Source of the DNA: Prorocentrum cordatum
Lineage: Eukaryota; Sar; Dinophyceae; Prorocentrales; Prorocentraceae
NCBI GenBank assembly: GCA_963575745.1
Contig: CAUYUJ010006302.1
Coordinates: 410,334-452,833, forward strand
DNA: 42,500 nt
Direction of reading: 5' to 3'
The position numbers and the translations under genes were made by a program. How positions within the stretch are numbered: the first letter of the stretch is position 1; the number at the start of each line of letters is the position of its first letter. Under the pieces are notes generated by a model, which was not told the origin of the DNA, made no database searches, and worked only from the letters and a program-made list of their open reading frames with translations. Below are positions 29,880 through 40,600 of this stretch, in pieces.

Positions 29880-32800
29880 TCCTCGGAAGCCTCATGAGCG
29901 CCGGATTAGACTGAGACGCCAGCTCGAAACATGGGCTGCCCTCCATTCTGTCAACTTGCGTTTGGACGCATCGATAAAACACCGACGGCAACTCTTGCAA
30001 TCGGCCGTGAGAGGGTGCTGGGACCCACAGAAGGCCTGTGAGGCGAACGCTTTTCCACGGCAACAGCTTCGAGAATGGCGCGCAGAAGACGTCTGCGCAC
30101 GAGGCGGGCCTTGAACTCGGCCTCTGCAACATGATGCTTCGAGGCAGCTCAGACTCTTTCTTGAGCCGCGAGGCCTGCCACCTCGTTGCCCAGGGCCATC
30201 CAACAGGGGGTGGCTGCCCTGTCGAGCTGCTCTCCTGACATGCGAGGCGCCACTCGCAGCACAATCCCTGGAGAGAAATCGCGTTGACCTTCGAGAAGGC
30301 TGATTTTTCTCCACGGGTCTCTGTTCTCACCACGAGGCTCGCGAAAAAGCTGGCTCTGCCACCCTTCTCTTTGATTGCCTGGTTGCCCGTGACGTATTCA
30401 AGGGGGCCAGAGCTAAGAGAGACAGCGGCACACAGGGAAGCCAGCACTCCCATAGTATCCGACTGGTCCTTCCCAGGGATAGGATGTCTGAATGGTCAAG
30501 CTATCCTATGAAGGATATCATTTCTGGGTGACGACAAGGCCGAATGCGACTCGCCTAAGAGGGTTGTCTCGCGAGTCCTAGCCTCCGCTAGCATTGCCAA
30601 AAGCAAACACACAAACAAAGGATGGGAGTCCGTGCCGACGCCGAGCAAGTGAGGACAGACGGAGGGGCAACCACCTTCACTCCCTTACCTTCGACATCCT
30701 GGTCGGGGGGCTCGACTCTGGTCCAGGCCGCAGGCGAACTGCCGCGCAGCGAGAAGCACCCCTCTGACTCGTGCTGGTTCATCGCTTGCAGGGCCAACAC
30801 GCCTGATGCCTTTGGAGGCCTCAGAGCCGTGGCCGTAGCCTTTTTGGTTCAAGTTCCAGGCTCGAGCAAGCTGAGCCAGCGAGGTCACACCGAGGGTCGG
30901 CAAAGTCCTCGGCGAGCCTTCTTTTCATCCCGTGTCACGTACTCTCTTTGGGTACAGCCGGAGGAAAAGCATTGATCGTTGTTGTCGTTGTCATCGTTGT
31001 CATCGTTGTCACAGTTGTTATCGGTATCGTTATCGTTATCGTTGGCACCTGCAGGCCCAAGTTCGATGGTAAGCTGCCTCAGGGAACTGGCCACGTCGGG
31101 GACTGATCAGGCCGATGTCCGCCACGACTTCGCCTAAGATGCGGTGCCTCGGCCAAATCCCGCTGACGGCTGCGCCCAACGTCGTCTCAGCCAGCTGGTG
31201 GCCATGCTCGACCTTCTCTAGGGCAGGATCCGCCGTCGACCAAACCTTCCAGTCCTGCCCCACTGAAACGCAGAGAACTGCGTGGAGGCTGGCCTCCACT
31301 GCTGAGTCCGGACCCTGTGTTCGAGCTCGTGCGCACGATGTGAAATATCGCCGTGGGGTCCCAGACCGTCGGAGATGAACGCCTCGCTGTCCTCACACCC
31401 TGCGGGCCTAGTGCCTCACTCCGTCGGCGAAGTGTGGCTGACTGCACCTGCGGGCCGCGAGTGTGCTTCATGCGCTGTTGCACAGTAGCCTGTCTGAGTT
31501 TGTGGGCGATCTTCTGCCAACCCATCTTGACTCCACCGTGAAGCATAGGTTCTGACACCCATGTGATTGAGCCAGGGCTTGATGCAGTCCACGGGAGTCC
31601 GAGTGCCAGGATCACTGGCAACGCACATCGCGCACTGATGTCAGGCACCTTCCACGACGAGCGGAGCTGGCACCGTGCTCGAGCTGCCTCTTCATCCCGA
31701 GCAACGCACTGCCGACCACTCCGTAGATCTGGTGCCTATCGTGACAGCAGGCTGGGCCCCAGCTCGCTCGAGGCGAACAGCTGGGTGGTAGCGCCTGGCC
31801 GCATAGACGACGCGCCTGATCTTGGCGTGCATGCTCGAAGCGTTGGGAACTCTCTTGCGTGCCGTGCTCATCGCGTTGCGAACTGCTCCCGAGCCAACTC
31901 CGAGGTGCCCCGCCTGCAACACCGCCATCACCTTGACCTCCCTGTCGTGACAGCCGACTAGCGACCTCCCGAGCGTCGCGATGATGGGAGCAAAACAGCG
32001 CTCTCTGGAGCGATCCGAAGGTCGACCTTCTCCAACGCGTTGGTAGTCCGAGTGATGACCTGGAAAAGCGTCTTCTTGACAATTGAGAGCAATCTTCAAC
32101 CCACGATCTCAGGCCAACCATCGGGTGAGAGGGTGCCCTTCTCAAGAATGTAGTAGATCATGACGCGGGCGAAACGAGTCCTGCACAACCCTTGAATCAT
32201 ACTTCTTGTCGATTGGACCGCCTCTGGGAGACAATCATGCTGCGCCAAAGTCATGTGACCGATACACAGTTGCATGTGAAAGAATGCAATGGCTGACAGG
32301 GGCCCCAACGTGATCTTTCTCTACCATCGTTGACCTCCTCCCCCCCAGGTGCCAATTGACCCTTCTGGCTATGGGAGGAATTCCTGCCCCCACAGTGTCC
32401 TACTTGGGTTGGGACTCTGTAGTCCAGCTCTTGACCCATGGCTCACGTGATAACGGCCACAAGCGAGGTATCATGCCGGTCATGCAGATAATACGGTTTC
32501 CTCCACATTTCGTGGGCAGCATGCGTCCTATGATGGTCACCAATTGCCAAGGCCATGTAAGACATTCCGCAACTCCATTCAAGATGACGGCCAACTCTGC
32601 CAACCCTTCGGGCGGGAGACGTTCCACGTCCAGGGGCGACAGGCGGTCCATCCCTTGCCCGGTTCCTGGCCTCACAGCCCGTGCTCTGGCTTGGAGCAAA
32701 GGATCCGTCAACGGTTGCAATGACTCCGTCTCGGCAGCCTCTCGGATACGGTCGAAAGTGTGAAGCAGCTTTTCGCCATCCAACTCCTCCTCGCACCGCA

Positions 32801-33730
32801 GAGAATGCCATTTGGATGCCTTTTGGACATCTTGAAGTCTATGAGATCTCTGGTTTGACACAAAGTACGTCCTTGGAAGGTCAGCTTCTCTGCTGGCACC
32901 GACTGTGCCTTCGTTATCTGTGCAACACGGGTAAAGCCTCCTCCGTGACCATCCAGCCACGAGATTCATCCAGCGAGCTGTGCAGTGCGCACCCACGTGC
33001 CCGACGACCAGCCTTCTCGAAACTGTAAGGAGGCTGGAGAAGGTCCCGAAGATGATAGATCCAAACTTGTCAATCACAACCTCCATTGGCATAAGCATGA
33101 GCGTGCGTGGGGTAATCGTTGACAAAGCATGTGGCCGCCTCTTGGAAGGGCCTTGCATTGACGCTGACCGTTCCCACGCTCACGATGTTTCAGCATGCTG
33201 GAAATGACCGTGTGCACCCTGCTCCATCATGAGCACGTCTGGTCGTTGAGTGGCGGGGCACGCATCTTCTTTGCCATGTGAACGTCCTTGACCTGGAATC
33301 CGGGCCCCGAGCCTCTGGTAGAGCCTCGCGCAGGCCGCTTCCGCCCAAGGTGGGCATAAGACTGTGGACTCGACTGTCGTGATCCATGTCGCGAACATCT
33401 CGCTGAGCGCTGAGACGTAGCGGGCGCCTATCTCGCAAGCGAGGGAGTCTCGACCCGCCGCCCAGGCACAATCGAAAGGAGCAAGAGCCTGACGGCGAAG
33501 TTCGGGCCAAGATGATGACAGAATGCAGAGGTCCAGGGAGAGAGCTTCGATGGGGACAGCACCAGTACCAGCAGGGGTTCCAATGAGAGGCTCCGAGGAG
33601 TCATTCAAAGTCCTTGTCTGCTGCCGGAGACGTGCTTGCATTAGGCCTGTCCAAGGGTCCCGTTGGAGGCTAGGGAGGGCCCTCTAAGCTCTAAGCCAGC
33701 AGGGTCTGAACTAGCGGGACAGCCTCTAGA
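29880..33730 (-). pseudogene. Decayed non-LTR retrotransposon (RT and RNase H)
   Basis: The minus strand, read 33.7 to 29.9 kb, gives consecutive pieces of one reverse-transcriptase polyprotein, each in a different frame. Near 33640-33180 is an upstream region (ARYVSALSEMFATWI). Near 33158-32400 are the RT fingers (LPPEGLAELAVILNGVAECL, TWPWQLVTIIGRMLP). Near 32300-32110 is a palm piece (RFARVMIYYILE). At 32092-32100 is the catalytic motif, now LRSWVEDCSQ with Glu in place of the first Asp. Near 31900-31700 is a thumb-like part (KRVPNASSMHAKIRRVVYAA). Near 30176-30190 is GNEVA, as at the end of RNase H. Frameshifts and stops throughout and the changed active site make it inactive. It resembles RTs common in dinoflagellate genomes. 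Confidence 0.72.
30978..31045. repeat. GTTGTC/GTTATC microsatellite
   Basis: A short hexamer repeat (GTTGTCATC, GTTATCGTTATC) inside the decayed retroelement. Confidence 0.8.
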
Positions 33731-33804
33731 ATGCGGACCTCCGTGTTAGCCATCCGCAGTGCCAGGCATCCGGTCATTCGCCCCAAGGGTGCCCTCGCTA
33801 GCCC
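33731..33804. other. Junction between decayed RT element and LINE fragment
   Basis: On minus it may continue the RT polyprotein frame (RMTGCLALRMANTEVRILEA). Similarity to the 36241 LINE begins at 33805. Confidence 0.4.
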
Positions 33805-34364
33805 AGGGGCCCTCCTCCTCCAGCAACTCCACTCCGTAGCCATTTTGGCTCAAGGCTCAAGTTGGCTCAAGCCGGCCGGGTTAACGTCACCACCTTTTCC
33901 CCCAACATTTCTATACTCAACTCCCCCTACTGACTCACCTTTACTACACTCCCAATTTCTCTCACGCTGTTCGCACCATTCTGGGCAGGTATGTCGGGTA
34001 AGGAGAAAGGCAAACGTCTCGGTGGCCCTACAGGCTCAACGCCGGAGAAGCAGAAGAAGAAAAAAGAGGAGGAGCTCGATGGTGGAGCAGATTCGGCAAT
34101 CGATTCAGCCAGGGGGTCAGGAGATGGTGTACTTGTTGCGGCTTCGCCCCCGCAGTGGTTTAAAGATTTCGATGCCCGCCTGTCGAAGCAAATCGAAGGC
34201 ATTACGACCGACCTGAACGGAATGAAAGACATGATTGACAAGGCGAGGATGGAGGCGCAGGACGCACGAAGGGCAGCAGAGGAGGCTCAGGAGAAGATGG
34301 AGGAGGTGGAGATGGACGTGGAGGGAATCAGGAACGACCTTGAGGAGATGTATTTGACTAAAAA
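33805..34364 (+). mobile_element. 3'-truncated LINE copy (5' UTR and ORF1 start)
   Basis: 560 bases matching 36241-36800 with very few differences that I could find (TACTACACT/TACTACGCT; GGGTCAGGAG/GGGTCAAGAG). It contains the 5' UTR, DinoSL and the first 123 or so codons of ORF1 (ATG 33991). It stops in the A-run after GACTA, where the intact copy continues AGAAATCGGGG, and is joined there to segment B. LINE insertions usually lose their 5' ends, so a copy with only its 5' end is unusual. Confidence 0.92.
33833..33854 (+). promoter_or_regulatory. DinoSL (22 nt) with relict leaders, copy 1
   Basis: An exact match to the dinoflagellate spliced leader (TCCGTAGCC...GGCTCAAG, with T at the variable first position). 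It is followed at once by GCTCAAG and TTGGCTCAAG (33855-33871), which look like 3' ends of earlier leaders. Confidence 0.93.
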
Positions 34365-34794
34365 TAATACGAATAACAATAAGAAGAAGAGGAGGAGGAG
34401 GAGGAGGAGGTGGAGGAAATGGTGGAGGAGGAGGAGGAGGAGGTGGAGGAAATGGTGGAGGAGGAGGAAGAGGAGGAGGAGGTGGAGGAAGAGGAAAAGG
34501 AGGAGGAGGACGAAAAGGAGGAGGAGGAGGAGGCGGACGACGACGACGACGATGAGGACGAGGACGCGGACGAGCAAGAGGAGGAGGAACAGGAGCAGGA
34601 GCAGGAGGAGGAGGAGGAGGAGGAGGAGGAGGAGGGCGCCATCGACAGGGAAGGTGAGGGCCAAGAGGTCCGCCGGCTCGACGCCCGCGTCGCCCGTGCC
34701 CGCTCCATCACGCTTGACCGCAATTGCGGGATGCTGCGTACTCGTTTGCCCTCCTGACACCGCGCTAGAAGGATGCAGTGCTGTTCCCGTATAA
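33991..34794 (+). pseudogene. Chimeric ORF1 fragment fused to segment B
   Basis: An open frame of 267 codons. Residues 1-123 equal ORF1 of the intact LINE: a charged start and a coiled-coil helix. Residues after TK come from the GGA/AAG repeats of segment B and read NNTNNNKKKRRRR, an Arg-rich basic run, then RRAPSTGKVRAKRSAGSTPA. The RRM-like domain of ORF1 is lost. Probably a broken gene, although a short basic protein could in principle be made. Confidence 0.6.
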
Positions 34795-36240
34795 GACGGT
34801 CTTTGGCCTGAAGGGCAGGTCCATGGGGTGTTGGTCTGTTAAGAGGACGCTTCCTGCAATGATCAGAAAGCTTGTATGGGACTTCATTCATGAGGAGAAG
34901 ACTTCGAACAAAAAGGGCGCATTGCAGCATCATTGATGCGTTTTGTGTTAAATGTGGTCTTCCTCCTCATCCACTCCTTCTCCTTATGAATCAGTCTTCC
35001 CTGCCGCATCCCTGAGCGTGTCCGTAGGGTGGGCTGGGTGCCTCGCTTGGGGTTTCTTCGCCATATGTACAATCCTGAAGCTTGCCACTTGCAGCCGCTT
35101 CGCGGCTGGAGGGCGGTTGGTGATCGAACGGGGGTCTCGCTTTAGCGCAGCTTGCAGCAGGTTCACGGGTGGAGGGCGGTCAGCATGTGGCTTTCGTTGA
35201 AGCGCCGTGCGCATGTGTTTCAGCAGTTTGAATGTGTTGTTCTCGTTGTAGCGCAGCGACCGTTCGTCTTAAGCGTTCGCAGGAACTTCAAGGATGGAGG
35301 ACGGTTCCCTTTTCGAATTGTGGTTGTGGCTTTTCGCGTGGCGCAGATTTGCCTCAGATTTTTGCACCAGGTTCAAGGATGGAGGACGGTTTCTTTTCAA
35401 ACTGTGGCTCTCGCCTTTGCGCCGCGCGTTTGTGTGTTCGCCACAGCTTCAAGGATGGAGGGCGGCTCCTTATCAAGCTGTGGTTCTCGCTTTTAACGTT
35501 GCGCACATTCGCTGGGATTGGCAGGACGCAGCAGTGATGTTGATCCGTTGCGTTGAATTCCCAGGAACGGCGTTTGGGCAATATTGAAGGTTTTCAGGCG
35601 GTTGTCTTCTAATGCCCCCCCCCCGCGAAGGGAAAACATCATTTCCGGGACCTACGAAAAGGGACCTTGGAGAGACGGTTTATTCCAACATCGCTGATGG
35701 GTTTACACTGGTCCTCCCCCCGCTCCTCCCTGGACTTCGATGTCCACAGGCACCCGACATGTTTTTTGCCATCTGGGGCTTCTCAGAGCTCTGTGGCCGT
35801 GTTCGCGGGGGCAGCCTTCCGCCCCGAGCAGATGCGCACTGTCCCGGGGCACGAGAGCCGCCACGGGATGCGGAAATGAAGGAACAATCGCCAGGATTGC
35901 AACGATGTTGATAAGCCGTGGATGCCAAACAGGAGGTCGACTAATTCGTGCTGCGTCCAGGACGAAAGAGGCGCACCCCATCGCTGTGCTTCACCTCGCC
36001 CGCTCTGTCGTTCGCCTGGCGCTCCGCTGGACGCTCCGACCAATGGTGGCTCGCGCCTGGCGTTCGTCGGATGCGGCGCTCGCTCGGGGGAGGAGCAAGA
36101 GGCGGAGGTGGAGGAGCAGGAGGAGGAGGAGGAGGGGAATGAGCAGGAGGAGAAGGAGGAGGAGGAGGTTCGGCTCTCCACGAAAGTGTAAATCGTGTGA
36201 ACAAACAACCAGGGGGGTGTTGTCTTCTATGACTAAGACA
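34363..36240 (+). repeat. 1.88-kb duplicated segment, copy B
   Basis: Nearly identical to 27227-29110. Its left junction lies in the A-run of LINE ORF1 and its right junction (GACTAAGACA|AGGGGCCC) is the first base of the complete LINE. In copy A the right side instead continues GCCCCAATTG. Confidence 0.95.
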
Positions 36241-36268
36241 AGGGGCCCTCCTCCTCCAGCAACTCCAC

Positions 36269-36290
36269 TCCGTAGCCATTTTGGCTCAAG
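36269..36290 (+). promoter_or_regulatory. DinoSL (22 nt) with relict leaders, copy 2
   Basis: The same exact 22-nt leader, followed by GCTCAAG and TTGGCTCAAG, 136 bases upstream of the ORF1 ATG. In dinoflagellates this leader is added to mRNA 5' ends by trans-splicing. Its presence in genomic DNA with tandem remnants is the known mark of reverse-transcribed, re-inserted mRNA. Confidence 0.95.
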
Positions 36291-36426
36291 GCTCAAGTTG
36301 GCTCAAGCCGGCCGGGTTAACGTCACCACCTTTTCCCCCAACATTTCTATACTCAACTCCCCCTACTGACTCACCTTTACTACGCTCCCAATTTCTCTCA
36401 CGCTGTTCGCACCATTCTGGGCAGGT

Positions 36427-37404
36427 ATGTCGGGTAAGGAGAAAGGCAAACGTCTCGGTGGCCCTACAGGCTCAACGCCGGAGAAGCAGAAGAAGAAAAA
36501 AGAGGAGGAGCTCGATGGTGGAGCAGATTCGGCAATCGATTCAGCCAGGGGGTCAAGAGATGGTGTACTTGTTGCGGCTTCGCCCCCGCAGTGGTTTAAA
36601 GATTTCGATGCCCGCCTGTCGAAGCAAATCGAAGGCATTACGACCGACCTGAACGGAATGAAAGACATGATTGACAAGGCGAGGATGGAGGCGCAGGACG
36701 CACGAAGGGCAGCAGAGGAGGCTCAGGAGAAGATGGAGGAGGTGGAGATGGACGTGGAGGGAATCAGGAACGACCTTGAGGAGATGTATTTGACTAAAAA
36801 AGAAATCGGGGACAAGCTGCAGGCCATGGTGGAAGACGGAATCGAGAAGGCTCTGAAAGACAAAGATGATCAGCAGGCGCAGCAACCCCAGCATCCACAT
36901 GACGACCGGGAGCTCCAGGTCATCGTGGGAGGCCTGACGGACGAGGAGGACGAGGATCGCATCGTGAAGCAGATCAGCGACGTGGTGGAGAAGAACGGCA
37001 TGAAGGACAAAATCGCGAACATATCGACCTTCATCGACCCAGCGAAGATCGGGGTATTGGAATTTACAAACGATTCTACTAAGCGGGGTTTCCTCAAGAA
37101 AATGCGGGGGAGGGAGACCAAGTGGGAGTGTGGGAGGAAGATGTGGTTCACGAGTAATAACACGATCGAGAAACGCATCATCGACAAAACAATGGGTCAG
37201 ATCAAACACCACCTCATGAACAAGGGCTTCGAACAAAAAACGATACGCATCTTTTGGGACACGGGGGTAATCAAGATGAAAGGCGTCAAGGTTGCTGAGG
37301 TGAAGGGAGACGGCAGCTTCGAGACGTACGGGGACGGAGACGCAGTCAAACAGGACGTGATGACGTTCATGGAGCAATGGCGGAAGAACCGCGACATCGA
37401 GTGA
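36427..37404 (+). CDS. LINE ORF1 protein: coiled coil plus RRM-like domain
   Basis: 325 residues. The ATG at 36427 follows the SL-bearing leader and is the first in frame. Residues 1-50 are charged and probably disordered (KEKGKR, EKQKKKKEEE). Residues about 58-145 form a long heptad-rich helix, as expected for an oligomerising coiled coil. Residues about 162-230 fit an RRM: first strand LQVIVGGL (RNP2-like), helix EDRIVKQISDVVEKN and IGVLEFTNDSTKRGFLKKM (RNP1-like). A basic C-terminal domain follows (245-300). This is the architecture of L1-type ORF1 proteins, which coat the element's RNA and act as nucleic-acid chaperones in the RNP. It ends with UGA at 37402-37404, in the same frame as ORF2. 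Confidence 0.85.
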   Translation: MSGKEKGKRLGGPTGSTPEKQKKKKEEELDGGADSAIDSARGSRDGVLVAASPPQWFKDFDARLSKQIEGITTDLNGMKDMIDKARMEAQDARRAAEEAQEKMEEVEMDVEGIRNDLEEMYLTKKEIGDKLQAMVEDGIEKALKDKDDQQAQQPQHPHDDRELQVIVGGLTDEEDEDRIVKQISDVVEKNGMKDKIANISTFIDPAKIGVLEFTNDSTKRGFLKKMRGRETKWECGRKMWFTSNNTIEKRIIDKTMGQIKHHLMNKGFEQKTIRIFWDTGVIKMKGVKVAEVKGDGSFETYGDGDAVKQDVMTFMEQWRKNRDIE

Positions 37405-37602
37405 CGACGACAACGGCGACGCTCACCGACTCCAGCTCCCATCCCAAAATCATTCAGTACCTCCCCATCCCCCACTCCGACTCCAGCTTCCTATTTGGAC
37501 ACACCCACACCGACTCCTCCTATCCGGCTCCCGACCCCAGCCTCCCATTTGGACTACGACGGACTGTCCGGCGCCAAGGGGGACGACAAACCATCACACT
37601 CC

Positions 37603-40600
37603 ATGTGCCCCAGTTTGTCTTCTGACCCTTCCCCGTCCCACCACTCTCGTCCCTGCCCCGCCCCACCTCCCACAGGAGGCGGCGGACGCGGAAAATACAG
37701 CACTATAGACAGCGATTTCCCGAAGGCGTCTCTCAGGTTTCACGGAGCTTCTGCAGGATCTGCGAATCAACCCACAGGAACAATACCATCCAGCACTATT
37801 TCGACGACGGAGCTCGGCATCCAACGACCAGTACGAGACCCGCAATCTCACCGACCACTCTGCCGCAGCTCTGGCGGAGGAAGGGCAGACTACAGCAATT
37901 TCGACGGCGATGTTCCCGCATGCCTTCTTCACCCGCCAACTCTCTCCAGGCAGCCATCTCCGACACCACCGGCAACTAGCGACGACATCAGCAACAACCA
38001 TCTCGTCATCATACACAAGAATGTGAGATCAATGGACCGCATCGAAGAACTTCTACGCGACGTGGGTGGCTACCATTGGGACGCCATCCTCATTAACGAA
38101 ACTTGGAGGACAACACGACAAGAAATTTGGATCACAGCTGATGGGCATACCTTTGCAGGATCTGGAAACGACAGCCGGTGCCACGGAGTCGCCATCCTTC
38201 TGCACAAGCGATGGGGCCGATACATGCGGGAGTTCCGGGCCATCACTCCGAGATTGGCCACGATGACGCTCAAGAGAGGCCGAATTCGCTTACAGTTGAT
38301 TTCAGCGTACTTCCCGCATGCTGGGTACACTGATGTACACATACAACACATGTATGATGGCATTGGCGCTGTGCTCAAGGAAGCCCGCGTCAGCAAAATA
38401 CGAACCATCCTGGCCGCAGACTTCAACGCGCAGGTTGGCGCACAGCGGCGGATCGTTGAACGGCCGCAAGACGACCAGACGTCCTCCGACGACGTCTCCT
38501 CTCGCTTTGTGGGCCCCCACGGCTTTGGCGACGAGAACTCCAGAGGTCAATGGCTACGACATTGGGTCACACAACAGAAACTCGCAATCGCGAGTACGTT
38601 CTTCCGGAAACCCCCTGACAAGCAGATCGCATACACCACGACCAAAGGCAAGCCACGGCAGTATGATTACATCTTTGTAGACAGAACTCTACTCCCTATG
38701 TGCATCAACGCCGAAGCCTCCAACATAGCGGATCTCAACTCGGACCACAAAGCCGTGGTACTCCACATTCGTTTTCCAATACAATCGAATGGAGATACCA
38801 AGCGCTCATCTCGACATCCGCCGTCAACCAACGACTCCTGCAGCAAACAGTGGACGCGCGTCAACTTCGACGACTACCAGCAGCACCTGGGCCGCCAATT
38901 ACAACCCGGGGCTTTGCCGACAGACCCTGAGGAGCTCTGCCACGCTATCGAGAAAAGCCCGTGCGATTCCATGACGCGTGGTGGTACTAAGACAGCGTCT
39001 ACACAAACAGCTGCGGCCGCTGCCGCTCGCAGCGTCGAGCAAGCTCATAACGACAGCATTGTTTCAGGCCTGATCAAACAACGCCAGAACATCCCAACTG
39101 CCGACACCGCCACCCGGAAGGCAATCAGCAAAGCAATTCGACAACAGCTTCGACGACAGAAGCGTGCTGACAGGAGAGATCGGATCAACACCATCCTGGG
39201 GCAGTACAAGGGTCTGAAACACATGCGCTCCACGAAAACTAGGCGGAAGAAGACGCTGATTCTTGAAATGACCGGGACCGATGGCACAAAGCAGACAACG
39301 CGACAGGGCATCGCGGACACGTTCGCGGATTTCTATGCTCAATTGTACGCTTCTGACGCTCGCTGCACATCGCCAGCCGTGGATTCAGAGCCACAGCAGA
39401 TCACACCTTTCACGACAAAGGAATTGAAGATGGCAATATCACAGCTCAAGGGCGGCAAGGCCCCTGACACGACAGGGATCCGGTCTGAAATGCTCCGACA
39501 GCCAGGCCCTGAGCTTGAGAACGCATTGTTGCAGCTGTACAACACGATCATACAACCGAACGCTCCGACACCAGCAAATTGGCGAAAAACTGTCATCACA
39601 GTGATCCCCAAAGCGGGTGATTTGACGAATCCTCAGAATTACCGCCCGATCTGTACAATACCAATGTTGTACAAGCTCTTCAGCCGCCTATTGTACATCA
39701 GGTTGTTGCCTACGCTGGATCAGCAACAACCTGACGACCAGGCCGGCTTCCGACCCGGACGGGGCACGCGGGACCACCTCTTCACGTTCAACATCTTGCG
39801 AGAGCGGGCAGCAGAATGGAATCGCACATTATGGATCGCAGCGGTGGATTTCAAAAAGGCTTTCGACACAGTGGAGCACGACAGTTTATGGACAGCGTTA
39901 CTTCACCAAGGCGTGTCTTCTGGATATGTGGATCTTCTACGACGTCTGTATCACGTCCAGACAGCTGTGGTCCGCACTGACGCTACTAGCAAGTCTTTCA
40001 ACCTCAGCCGCGGTACAAAACAAGGTGACCCCTTGAGTTCACTACTGTTCAACGCGTTGCTGCAGCATGTGCTGAAACCGGTCATCCAGGACTGGCAGCG
40101 CCGCAACCGGGGCGTCCAACTTGGTGTTACGGATATATCAATACTGACGAATCTCCGTTTCGCCGACGACATCTTGTTGGTCAGCCAATCGCTGCCCAAC
40201 TTGAAGGCCATGCTCTCCGACCTGATCGCCTCAGCCAGGCCGCACGGTCTGGAACTGCACCCCACCAAAACCAAAGTCCTGACCAACCAGTCCCGCCACC
40301 GCGCACGCCTGGTCAGAGTCGCAGACACGGACATCGAAGTGCTACCACACACCGGCACTATCAAATACCTGGGACAGGCCATTACATTTCACGACGCCAT
40401 TGCGACAGAACTCAAACACCGCATTCGTGCAGCGTGGGCATGCTTCAGTAGCTATCGACAGGAGCTCACCAGCAGACATTATCCACTGGGCAACCGGTTA
40501 CGACTATACAGAGGAACCGTAATACCTACAATGACGTATGGCGCCGAAACGTGGACTCTAACAGAACCCCTCAAACAACAGTTGCGCAGAACACAACGTC

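Noticed and set aside
33833-33871. Spliced-leader RNA gene
   Set aside because: The leader is followed by relict leaders and a LINE 5' UTR, not by the GT donor and short intron of an SL RNA gene.
36553-37413. 286-codon minus frame antisense to LINE ORF1
   Set aside because: ORF1 on plus has clear coiled-coil and RRM-like features. The antisense frame has none.
37495-37602. ORF2 starting at TTG 37495
   Set aside because: The codon there is TTG, unlikely as a eukaryotic start. I used the first ATG (37603) and recorded the open upstream part separately.
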